Assembly: GCF_029962835.1 (NCBI RefSeq)
Contig: NC_080588.1
Span: 16,200,001 to 16,264,000, forward strand
Length of the DNA stretch: 64,000 bases
Direction: 5' to 3'
DNA from: Magnolia sinica
Lineage: Eukaryota; Streptophyta; Magnoliopsida; Magnoliales; Magnoliaceae
In this document: positions 49,476 to 59,352 of the stretch, one piece after another
Layout of the letters: the number at the start of each line of letters is the position of its first letter
Numbering within the stretch: the stretch's first letter is position 1
The notes under the pieces: generated by a model
What the model was told of the DNA's origin: nothing
Seen by the model: the letters and a program-made list of their open reading frames with translations, nothing else
Database searches by the model: none
Program-made: the position numbers and the translations under genes

Positions 49476-50467
49476 ATTTTAAAAAAATTTCAAACACTTC
49501 AGAGCAATCCTTCGTCACACAAATACTTATATTATTTTTAAATAATTATTGATAACAGTAACAAATTCTTAAAATTATAAAGATTATGTATTCGAATTTG
49601 ACCCGACACTTAAATATAAATCAAATCAAACAAAGGTGAACTCGATACTTGTACAATGAATCTACAAAGGTGAATTCAATACTTGTACACTGAATCTACA
49701 AAGGTGAACTCAATACTTGTACACTGAATCTGGAGTGTCGGATTTTATTTTTAATCTAACTATCCAATTTCTCATACAAATGGGGTTTAGCTGATGAGTG
49801 GATCATTTTGTTACAGACCGGCTTCATAGTGTACATTATCTGATGCATGGCTTGAAAAAACGTGACCTAGGCAGCCACGGTCACAAACCTGATTGTGTAG
49901 CGATCGACTACACATGAAGTGAAAATTTTTGAGGGGTGTGAAGTCTAGGGAGGGGCCCACATGATGGATGATCTAGATTAATGAATTTAAATTCCAATGA
50001 AAAAATCATTTAAAATAAAAGGGGTGTGTGTGGAGGCGATTGGGGTGGGCCCAACACATTGCTTTCAATGTTAAGCATAACCCAAAGCTTTGTGAGGATC
50101 CGGCCTCTTTAAATTTGGATACTAGGGGCATATCTCACTCCTTAATCATCAAATTGAGGACCACCAATCAAAGGGGTTTTCACTATTCTATTGAGAGAGG
50201 AGAAATTATCAATCGACAATAGCAGCAATCAAATCAACGGTAACAATCAGTTACCATGGTCCCACGTGTATAAACTGGAGCGTTAGGATGTTATGCATGT
50301 TTGTTTGGTCAAGAACATGATTCCTTCATGTATAAGAATAGAATATTTGAGAACGTTGCGTTAACGAAACCCAAATATGAGGTAATTGTATTACGATGCT
50401 TGAAAGAGATACTTCCATACGTTTTGCATTTGGATTTGATTGGGACTTTGGCCTTTGGACTGGGTCC
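49476..50467. repeat. Intergenic, with three ~34-36-bp tandem copies at about 49630-49732
   Basis: The unit is near 'ACAAAGGTGAACTCAATACT' + TGTACACTGAATCT, present three times. The rest is AT-rich (49500-49620) or resembles degraded MITE arms (49930-50240). No gene was seen. Confidence 0.6.
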
Positions 50468-50476
50468 CAACACCGG

Positions 50477-51006
50477 GGACGCGGATTGCGTCCTACCCCC
50501 GCCAGCATGGTAATCCATCGGGGCAGGGCTTTGTGGGGCCCACCATGATATAAGTGTTTCATCCACACCGTTCATCATTTTTCTCAGATCATTTTAAGGT
50601 ATGAACAAAAAAATGAGGCAAGTACAGGGCTTAAGTGGACCATATACAAAGTGGGGATTTATTTCCACCATTAAAAACTTCTTGGGAGCTGGAGAAGTTT
50701 TGGATAAAGCTGATATTTGTTTTTTCACTTCATTCACGTCTACATGACCTTATTAATATGTTGGATGGTAAAAAAACATCACGGTGGCCCTTAGAAAAGT
50801 TTCAACGGTGGGTGTCATTATTACTACAGCATCCTTTAGTGTGTCCACTAAAACTATATACCTGCTTCATTTTTAGGATAGCATCTTAAAATGATTTGAT
50901 AAAAGTGATTAACAGAGTGGATGAAACACTTACATCATGGTGGGCCCAACAGAGCCCTGCCTGGACGGATTACCGTCTGGGCGGGGGTAGGATGCAATCT
51001 GCGTCC
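50477..51006. mobile_element. Mutator-type palindromic MITE with perfect 9-bp target duplication
   Basis: Begins GGACGCGGATTGCGTCCTAC and ends with the near-perfect inverse (GTAGGATGCAATCTGCGTCC). CAACACCGG is directly repeated at 50468-50476 and 51007-51015. The 530-bp interior is a long imperfect hairpin. It is closely related to 4026-4531: the same termini, and shared words such as 'GAGGCAAGTACAGGGCTTAA' and CACGGTGGCCCTTAG. It carries no protein. Confidence 0.85.
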
Positions 51007-51013
51007 CAACACC

Positions 51014-51749
51014 GGACGCGGTTACGATGGTGACCCCAAACACCAGCCAGCTAGCTGATGTCACAGCTCGGTAGACCCCACCATGATGTTCGTGTTTTAT
51101 CCATGCTAACGATCCATTTTTCGAGCTTATTTTAGGGTATGATACAAAAAATGAGGCAGATCCAAATCTTGGGTGGACCACACTATAAGAAAATAGTATT
51201 GATTGAATGTCTACCAATAAAAACCTCGTAGGGGTTACTATAATATTTAATTGACATCCAATCTATTCATGAGATCATATGAACTTGGATGAAGGGAGAA
51301 CATGAATATCAGATTGATTCAAAACTTTTGTAGCCTTGTAAGTTTTTCACTCCTGACGTTCCATCCCCGCTATTCCCTGTGGTGTGATCCACCTAAGAAT
51401 TCGATTTACCTCATTTTTTAGCTTATGCCTTGAAATAAGATGGTAAAATGGACGGGGATTGGATTAAGTGATATTTGCGTTTTCCCTCCATTCAGGTCCG
51501 CGTGATCTTATGTAGTTGGATGGCAAATAAACATTACAGTAGACCCTAGGAAGTGTATAATGGTGGATGTTCAATCAATTATATTTTCCAATGGTGTGGT
51601 CAACCTGAGATTTGGATCTGGTTTCATGCTTAAAATGAGCTGGAAAAATGGATGTAGGGCATGGATAAAACAAATACATTATGATGGGGCCTATAGAGCT
51701 ATGACATCAGCTAGTTGGCTGGTGCTGGGTCACTAGCCAAACCGCATCC
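51014..51749. mobile_element. Palindromic MITE-like element interrupted at its edge by the neighbouring MITE
   Basis: Terminal inverted repeats: GGACGCGGTTACGATGGTGA on the left and the inverse of GGATGCGGTTTGGCTAGTGA on the right. Further in, 'CACCAGCCAGCTAGCTGATG' pairs with 'CATCAGCTAGTTGGCTGGTG'. The core again has 'GAGGCAGATCCAAATCTTGG' and ATGGATAAAAC words. No target duplication was found outside it. Its first bases overlap the duplication of the element at 50477, which therefore inserted later. Confidence 0.7.
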
Positions 51750-51964
51750 TTTCCAATGACCCAAACGTAGCATTGATACGATGGGACATTCCTTGGATGG
51801 GGATATACAATAATAATAATAATAACATTCTACTTTTGAAATACTTTAACCCTTTGATATGCAAAATTGAATGAGACCATTCATATTCAAAAATAAAGTG
51901 TGGAATGGTAAAAAGTTTGGAACATTCCAATCTAAGGATTTTCTTTGGTGATCATATAAACGGT

Positions 51965-52048
51965 TTGACTAATTGAAAGATGATTTCGTATATTTGTGAT
52001 ACCCCGCGATGTACTCTATAACAATTAGCCATGATGTATTGTAGTCAA
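51965..52048. promoter_or_regulatory. Two W-boxes upstream of the cysteine protease
   Basis: TTGACT at 51965-51970 (+) and its inverse AGTCAA at 52043-52048, 208-291 bp before the ATG. W-boxes (TTGACY) are WRKY-factor sites and are commonly linked to senescence and defence genes. Function here is inferred from position only. Confidence 0.4.
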
Positions 52049-52113
52049 CCTCTTATATTAAAACAAGTCACTTTCTCAATTCAAATCAATACACTTTGTC
52101 ACGGCAGCTATGG

Positions 52114-52117
<4 letters not shown>

Positions 52118-52163
<46 letters not shown>
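52118..52163. repeat. (CT)23 microsatellite in the promoter
   Basis: A pure TC/CT tract of about 46 bp ending seven bases before the TATA box. CT/GA tracts near plant core promoters can act as GAGA-type elements. Its length is likely to vary between individuals. Confidence 0.9.
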
Positions 52164-52166
<3 letters not shown>

Positions 52167-52169
52167 GTT

Positions 52170-52176
52170 TATAAAT
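52170..52176 (+). promoter_or_regulatory. TATA box of the cysteine protease gene
   Basis: TATAAAT, 80 bp before the chosen ATG (52256). A start of transcription near 52200-52205 would give a 5' leader of about 50 nt and would exclude the earlier in-frame ATG at 52196 from efficient use. Confidence 0.6.
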
Positions 52177-52255
52177 TGAGGTTACAATAGAAGGAATGTG
52201 TACACCCATTTCCATAATCACATCATTACATCGACCCCAAATTCTAATTAATACT

Positions 52256-54439
52256 ATGGCTTCAACCTGCAAATGTACAATGGTAGCTTTCTTCATCTTG
52301 ATCTCATGGGCCACTCATGCCTTGTCACGCACTCTCCATGAGACATCATCAATGTCTGAGAGGCACGAGGTATGGATGGCCCACCACGGGCGTATTTACA
52401 TGGATGCAATGGAGAAGGAGGTACGTTTCAAGATATTCAAGGACAACGTCCAACAGATAGAAACTTTCAACAATGCTGGGGAAAAATCATACAAGCTAAG
52501 CATCAATGAATTCGCTGATTTAAAGAATGAAGAATTCATAGCCTCTCGGAACGGGTTTAGGCCATCTCAAATGAAGGCAACAAAGGAGACGTCCTTCATG
52601 TACGAGAATGTAACTTTGGCGCCTGTTAGCATGGACTGGAGAAAGAAAGGAGCGGTCACCCCCATCAAGGACCAAGGCCAATGTGGTAAGCAAATTATAG
52701 CCATGTGATCTATAACTTTCGGAATGATAGGATTGTTATCCAAGTGTGAGCTGGTCACCCACATAAGGGTCCTTTGCATCAATGGGCCACACGTGTATGA
52801 CAAATGATGCACATTAAAAGGTGGGCTGGACCAATCATAAATAATGGGCCCGTTAAAATCCCTTTATAGACATTAATACATCATCTTCTAACAACTCGAA
52901 CTCTTAGAGAAAATTGTTGTTTGACATGGTATCAGAACAGAAAGATCTTCTATTCAAATCTCGAGAGTCTTAGAGACCGTTAAAGTTCCTTGTTCTGCTC
53001 TAGTGATCTTTATGATGAGGCCATAGTTCTAAAACTAGTGATCCACTCGGCTCCTTTGGGCCCAGTCACTTGCCTTGTTAAAGAGATTTTTAATAAAAAT
53101 AGGAAGGAATGGAAAGGGGAATCAAACCGTCTGAGTTTTTGGAGTTTTAAACTATCGATGGGACCACCATTTGTTTGAATTAGATGTCCTAAGCTAAAAT
53201 AGGGCCATATGTGCTCATTTGATGCGTCTTCCTAGGGGGGTAAGTGCTCCGAATCCATGGAGCTTCTTTGGACTTCTCATAATTGTCTAATGTGTGTGTC
53301 CCTGTTATACTATTAATGTAAAAAAAAAAAAAAAAAAAAAAAAATCCAAAATTTGTAATTACAAAAAATAGCAAAATTTTAACTCTAAAAAAAAATCCTA
53401 ATTCTAATAAAACTTTTCTAAAGCCTAATTTCTAAATATAAAAATTCCAAATAAGCTTTTGCTAGAAGAGTACTATCATAATTATAAGTTATTTCTAAAA
53501 AAAAAGAAAAATCTAAAACTCTAAAAATAAAAAAATATTAAAAAACACAATTATTAAAAATAATAATTTTTTCTTAAAATTTCGTTTTTGAGCTGAAAGT
53601 ACGCATTTTCTGATGAAACGGATAAACGCAACCCACTTTGTGGATTGGTTCACCTCAGATGACCCGTTTCAACAAAGATTGATAGATTATGTGCCCGTAA
53701 GGATGCCCAGGTCAAAAGTTATGATAAATTTAAGGTCCGCCTTCTTTTGGTCCAACCATGCTAGGAATTTATTGGTGGTGTCATGTCCTACGTCATCCTT
53801 TCTCTAACATAGTGCTTTCTAACTTCCTTCGAAATGGGTCAAATAGGATGTTGTTGGGCATTCTCAGCAGTAGCAGCTATGGAAGGAATTACACAGCTCA
53901 GTACAGGGAGGCTCCTTTCTCTATCCGAGCAAGAGCTGGTGGACTGTGACATCAAAGGTGTGGATCAAGGGTGTGGGGGTGGTCTCATGGATGATGCCTT
54001 CCTATTCATTCAACACAACCATGGCCTTACGACGGATGTTAACTATCCCTATGAAGGAACTGATGGCACTTGCAACCCAAAGAAATCATCGATTCATGCG
54101 GCCCAGATTAACGGTCATGAAGATGTGCCGGCGAACAGTGAGAAAGCACTACTGAAGGCTGTGACCAACCAACCAGTTTCCGTTGCCATTGATGCTGGCG
54201 GGTTCGCATTCCAATTCTACTCAAGCGGCGTCTTTACGGGAGAATGTGGTACTGATCTCAACCATGGTGTTACAGCCGTCGGTTATGGGACCGCCGATGA
54301 TGGGACCAATTACTGGCTAGTGAAGAACTCATGGGGCACTGGGTGGGGTGAAGATGGCTACATAAGGATGCAAAGGGATGTTGAGGCTAAGGAAGGTTTG
54401 TGTGGCATTGCCATGCAGGCCTCTTACCCAACTGTTTAA
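52256..54439 (+). CDS. Papain-family cysteine protease, SAG39/SAG12 senescence type
   Basis: Exon 1 is 52256-52685 (donor GTAAGC) and exon 2 is 53847-54439 (acceptor AAATAG). The phase 1 join gives 340 residues, the usual family length. A signal peptide ([20 protein letters not shown]) sends it to the secretory or vacuolar route. The inhibitor I29 prodomain is at about 35-95 with the ERFNIN-type [16 protein letters not shown] and [12 protein letters not shown]. The mature enzyme begins near 124 ([14 protein letters not shown]). Oxyanion Gln140, catalytic Cys146 in QCGCCWAF, His283 in LNHG and Asn304 in VKNSWG are all present, as is the GCGGG disulfide loop. Asn118 (NVT) is a possible glycosylation site in the prodomain. 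The CGCCW variant is typical of SAG39-like proteins. It hydrolyses proteins after acid activation and is usually tied to leaf senescence or programmed cell death. ATG 52256 was preferred to 52196 because of the signal peptide and TATA distance. No breaks seen. Confidence 0.95.
52686..53846 (+). other. Intron of the cysteine protease gene
   Basis: 1161 bp, GT-AG, phase 1, placed just before the catalytic Cys codon. It contains a TGGGCC-bearing stretch near 52780-52860, an old repeat fragment near 53230-53290 similar to 28125-28170, an A-run of about 25 at 53320-53344, and a very A-rich stretch to 53570. No coding content. Confidence 0.85.
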
Positions 54440-55261
54440 AAGAAAATAACACATTCTCAAGCAGATCTGCCTTGGAAGATATATAAATTCTAGAAGTGTA
54501 AAAATGGAAAACTAAAAGTTGGGCTGTATCATACAGCCATTGTAGGAGATGATCATTCCCCCATCTTGAATGTTACGTCTCTCATATCTTCTCTATGTCA
54601 ACCTCATGTATGTAATGTACCTGTGTACAAATATCAAGCTTGCAAGTGTTTATGTTATTTTGTACATATTTCAAGCATGAGAGTGTTTTGAGGGCCTTTA
54701 CAGGTGGTAGGAATAATAATGGAACCTTCAGCATGTACAAGTGGGGCCTGATGCAACAAAGAAGACAGAGACGCGACAAATCCATATGGCATGGCCTGCT
54801 GTGGGCGATGACCCGAAATCTGGCTTACAACTTCTTTTTTGAAACGTGGGACCACACCACCTATAACCTGTTTCTTTCCAAGAGAGGATGTACACAATGG
54901 CTTTGTAAAAAAAAAAAACGACAGGCCTCACCTATCATATATCCCTCTATACAACATGAAAGAAAAACAAAGGAAAAGAACAACCCAGATAACAAAATAC
55001 CGGCACAAATCAGGGCAAATAAATCCAACTTAAATCTGAACCGGCCAAAATCAACCAACTAACCCAGCCGGTAGCCGGAACTTGCAACTGAGTCCCATAT
55101 CTACAAGATGTAAGTCGGCTCTGCCGAACCAGCTGCAATAAGGCTGGCGAATTTCCACACCTGCCGCACAGTGGGCCAAGCACCTACAGTCTACAGCTGT
55201 CAACAAAGCCAGTCTTTGACGATTCTCCTGATGGGGTCCCTTCTCATGTGAAGGCGGGACT
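54440..55261 (+). other. 3' region of the protease gene and intergenic DNA
   Basis: T-rich 3' UTR sequence with TGTATGTAATGTACC-type polyadenylation context near 54607-54623. Beyond about 54700 an open frame (54640-55062) has no recognisable content and overlaps frames on the other strand, so I do not support it as a gene. Nothing else was recognised. Confidence 0.5.
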
Positions 55262-55704
55262 TACGTGTGTAGGCTTAAGTAATTAATTTTATTTCCATAT
55301 GTTTACGAGGGTATTTTGGTTTTTTAGCTAAGCGCAAAATAAAATAAGATAAAAAAGAATTTTTTTAGAGAGAATTCTAGCATTAATACAACAAAGGAGT
55401 TTTTCTTTCTTGAAGAAAAAGAGAAAAAAGAAGGGAGAATGCGAACAAGAGCTTTCTATTGCTGAAATTTTCGCATCCTAGTTCGTGAAAGTTGGTTTCT
55501 TTGATTGTCTTCTTCAAAGGTTGTGTGCACTATTTTCTATAATCCTTAGTTGGTGATAAATTCTTTTTTATTCATGTTACCCTACAATCCACCTTAAGGT
55601 GAAGTAGTTTAGATATATAAGAGACGTCTCTTGATGATTATCCTTTTATTATTTCCATTATAGTGGATTGGTGCTAGATTAGGTCCCATGGTTTTCCTTT
55701 CACA
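55262..55704 (+). mobile_element. Possible LTR fragment interrupted by the CACTA element
   Basis: The composition and wording resemble the R-U5 part of a plant Copia LTR: TTTTAGAGAGAATTCTAGC, runs of TTCTT/GAAGAAAAAG, 'GTTGGTTTCTTTGATTG' and a final 'TAGTGGATTGGTGCTAGATT'. It is cut at 55705 by the CACTA terminus. No protein or primer site follows, so this is tentative. Confidence 0.35.
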
Positions 55705-56490
55705 CACTACAAGAAATCCCACTTTTAATGACCAAAATTTTTGTCGCTAAAAGTCAAATTTTCGTAGCTAAAAACTTTTAGCGACGAAAATTTTCGTCGC
55801 TAAATTCATTGCTAAAAAACCGATGTAGAAGGGTTTTATCAGCGAAAAATTCGAATTGTTGCTAAATGCAAGCTTTTTAGCGACGAAAATTTTTGTCGCT
55901 AAAAAAACTATACAAGACTTCGCTGCTAAAAAAATCGTTCCACTTTTAGCGACGAAAATTTTCATCGCTAAAACAATTGTACAATACTTTCAGCAGCGAA
56001 AATTTTTGAAAAAAATCGTTTCACTTTTAGCGACGAAAATTTTTGTCGCTAAAAAAATTGTACAAGACTTTCAGCAGCGAAAATTTTCGCTGCAAAAAAA
56101 ACCGTTCCACTTTTAGCGACGAAAATTTTCGTTACTAAAAAACTGCACAAAACTTTTAGTAGCAAAAATTTTCGCTACCAAAACAATCGTTCCACTTTTG
56201 GCGATGAACATTTTCTTCGCTAAAAAAATTTTCCAAAACTTTTAGCAGCGAAATTTTTTCTGCCAAAAATTTCTTTCCACTTTTAGTGACGAAAATTTTC
56301 GTCGCTAAAAAACTTTACACAGCTTTTAGCAGCAAAAATATTCGCTGCCAAAAAATTTGTTCCACTTTTAGCTACAAAAATTGTCATCGCTAAAAAACTT
56401 TACAAGACTTTTAGCAACGAAAATTTTCGCTGCTAAAAATAAATTACAAAACTTTTAGCTACGAAAATTTTCGTGCTAAAAGTCACTTTT
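55705..56490. mobile_element. CACTA element terminus and palindromic subterminal repeats
   Basis: The terminus reads CACTACAAGAAATCCCACTT at 55705. It is followed by about 18 copies of short palindromes of two alternating kinds: GCGACGAAAATTTTCGTCGC and CAGCGAAAATTTTCGCTG, each framed by TTTTA…TAAAA. Such arrays bind the element's own DNA-binding protein in En/Spm (established for Spm; inferred here). The three bases outside the end are ACA; the matching copy would be beyond the window. This is the 3' end of the - strand transposase unit. Confidence 0.88.
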
Positions 56491-56721
56491 TTAAAAAAAA
56501 ATTTTATTTTTATATGCAGCTCACAAAATTCCTGATATACACCTGTTAACAATATATTTCATCATATTCATCCTGATATACACCTGATATATAATATATT
56601 TCATCATATTCTCATTTATATCCATCTAAACCCAAACCCAAACATAAACTACATTCATCCAAATACAAACAATCTTATTCGCATCACATTCATTTACACA
56701 TAAATACATATAAACTTAACA

Positions 56722-58551
56722 TCATAAATAAATATACAAAAAATCACAAAGATGAAGGCAGAGGTGGTGGGGCATCGGTGGGTAAGCGTGCAGCAAAACC
56801 TGAAACATCTCCGTCATCCATCGCTCATGCTTCACCCGTATCTCCTCTATCCTCCTCTCGTGCTCCTCCCTCTGCCTCGCTAGCTGTTCTTCCATCCTCC
56901 CCTTCTGCTTCTCCCTCTGCCTCACCAGCTCCTCCTCCATCCTCCTCTGTCTCGTCTGCTGATCCTCCAACCTCCTCTCCTGCTCCTCCCTCTGCCTTGC
57001 CAGCTCCTCTTCCATCCTCCTCTCCTGCTCCTTCCTCTGCCTCGCCAGTTGATCCATCATCTTCCTCTCCTGCTCCTCCCTCTGCCTATCCAGCTAATAT
57101 TTGATATCATCGACGACAACCCGTAGCTGCTGAACCTCTCTCTCTGCAGTATCAGCTCGGTGTACGGCACTGTCGCCAACGACGATGGATCGGCTGGAGG
57201 CAGCTCTAGTGGGTGCCATGAGCTTCGCACCATGGCCAAACCCACGCACATATCCAGAACGGGTGCCAAGCACCTGACTCAGGATCTCTGGCTCACTTCG
57301 CTGAGTACCATCGGGAGTGGGCTGACTGCGTAAGGTGTTCATCTCCTCCTGTAATGAAAACATATAAATTTTCATAATAGATGACATTATTATAATTTAA
57401 TGCAATTAAATTTTACAATATAAGAATTTTTACCCAAATCTCGCTAGCTCTAGGATGTACCCAAGATCCTGTCGCCTGCCGACAGTGAGTTCCTTTGTAG
57501 AAGTCTACTGGTCTGGGCTCTTGGCCAGTGATGGAATCTCGCTGTGTAATCGAAAGGACAATAGAGTTAATATAAATGTATGGAAAGAATATATAAATAT
57601 AATAATTACTAGTACTTTCTTACCATGTTGTGACGAAGTCGTACAAATGAATTTGAACCAGCTACGTAGTTCACTTCTAACTTTCCACTGTTGTCAGAAT
57701 TTATTTTGTTCCCCTTCTGAACACATTATCCATAATACATTGTTATTAATTGCGAATTTAATTATTACATTAAGATATCGTAAATATGTTAATATTACTT
57801 GAAAAGAATTAGATGAAAGCCTATCCCAGAGTATCCGCCAGTCCTCATCGGTCATGTGCAGCGGTGCGGATTGTACAGCCTCCTCGTGGCTCACGCACCG
57901 CTTGTACTGCTGGTGTAACTTACTGCAGTAATCATTGAACCGCTCCTTCATCATGTCGTCGACGGCATGGGAGATGTGCGGAACACTCAAATTCAAGTCA
58001 AATTTATCCTGCAGTTTCGTAAATAATAGATTAAGGTAATAAACTTATTAAGAAAATAATTTAAACTTTTATAAAATAAATTTTAATTTACTAAAATTTA
58101 CCTGAAGGCACTGACGGATGAGCTGCTGCACATCATCTGTTACGTCTCCCTAAGGGGGGTGGTGGGGGGATCAGAAATCGGCATAAGACACCGACCTCCG
58201 ACGTAAACAACATGGCACTGTTCCAAACAGGTCTAATGCAGTCCTGTAGGAACTTTACCATCACCCTACCCTCATGAGTAAGTCGCTCTAAAAGTAACCC
58301 ACGCGTGGGTCCACGTCCTCGTCGGCAGGTCGACGACGCTGTTGCAAAAGAAATATGTAAGTCTAAATATAAACAGAAATCATTAAAAGAAATATATGTC
58401 TAGACTTACATGCAGTGCCCGGTGTATACACGACTGATGGATCAGACGCCTGCGATGCAACATGTGATGGCGATGCTGGCTCCGTCGCATCACGGGTAGA
58501 AGGGGTAGATCCAGTGCACGAACAACATACTCTCCCACCTGGTGCCATCAC
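56722..58551 (-). pseudogene. CACTA tnpA-like gene (PF03004 transposase-associated family), multi-exon, one or more stops
   Basis: From right to left: Ser/Thr-rich start MAPGGRVCCSCTGSTPSTRD near 58548; GRGPTRGLLLERLTHEGRVM and GVLCRFLIPP near 58160-58310; LSVPHISHAVDDMMKERF and MTDEDWRILWDRLSSNSFQ at 57810-57995; NKINSDNSGKLEVNYVAGSN near 57650-57700; GQEPRPVDFYKGTHCRQATG near 57460-57530; then a C-terminal block at 56745-57390 with a long coiled coil of ARQREEQERRMEEE-type repeats. AT-rich gaps with splice-like borders (for example around 57540-57610, 57730-57800, 58020-58100) look like introns. A TAG at about 57096 (DIKY stop LDRQ) precedes the coiled coil. Such proteins bind the subterminal repeats. 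Good preservation suggests it was functional recently. Confidence 0.75.
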
Positions 58552-58850
58552 TGAATATGTGCGAGCTACGAACTTATAAATTTAAACAATGTCAATACAA
58601 GCGGAATATACTAAAACATTATACAAGTAGTGTTGACGGTACAATGCATTTGTGCTTATGCTTAGAGAGATGATTAAAATATGATTAGACCATTAGACTA
58701 TAATGCAAGCAGAATATAATAAAACTGTAAACTTTAATCTATAACCATTGAAAATTCTATTACACATCATCATTCTATATTAAATACACATATTTCATCA
58801 TAATACGAAACAACTTTGAGGTAAACTATCCAAAGTACTCCCTGCGTAAG

Positions 58851-59213
58851 CTATCCGTATGCTTCAAAAGCATATGTCATTTCGTGTGAAGCACTCAACA
58901 TATTTACAGCCAACATGCCAGTCACAATAGGAGAAATCTTGTCTCTCGGGACTCCATTCAGATGTGCAAGTGACAGAGTCATATCTTTCATATCTCGTTT
59001 CCTGCTTTTATATATCTCCATTAACCCTGAAATTTCTTTGAGATGGCATAATCTTTCCTCTGAGTCGTCGTCGATATATTTCACTCTACACTCATCGACC
59101 AGGCCGGGTATCTCTATGACCCTACAAGAAGAAGATAGGACCAAAACGTCCATCTGCAACAGCTAATGAAGTATGTTGCGTGCTTCTGCTATGCTCTGGT
59201 TTGAGGAGGACAT
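58851..59213 (-). pseudogene. Unrecognised ~120-residue ORF between the two CACTA genes, one in-frame TAG
   Basis: From ATG at 59213 the frame reads MSSSNQSIAEARNILH, then TAG, then continues for 103 residues (QMDVLVLSSSCRVIEIPGLV, DDDSEERLCHLKEISGLM, GVPRDKISPIVTGMLAVNML) to a stop at 58851-58853. The part after the TAG is an open frame of normal composition. I do not recognise a family. It is on the same strand as tnpD and tnpA and lies between them. It may be an accessory ORF of the element, an extra 5' exon of the tnpA-like gene, or a captured host exon. Confidence 0.45.
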
Positions 59214-59352
59214 GATCAGAAATTGACTCAACTGCAAATGCGGATTATAAACAAGTCAATAAAAGGATTTAATCATGACTTGTAATTTTCACGTATACAT
59301 GGAATACATAAATTATTCGAATTGAAAAATGACATGTAAATTATGTATACAT

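Noticed and set aside
54640-55062. A 140-residue open frame after the protease
   Set aside because: Overlaps several open frames on the other strand, begins within probable 3' UTR, has lysine runs from A-tracts and no recognisable motif.
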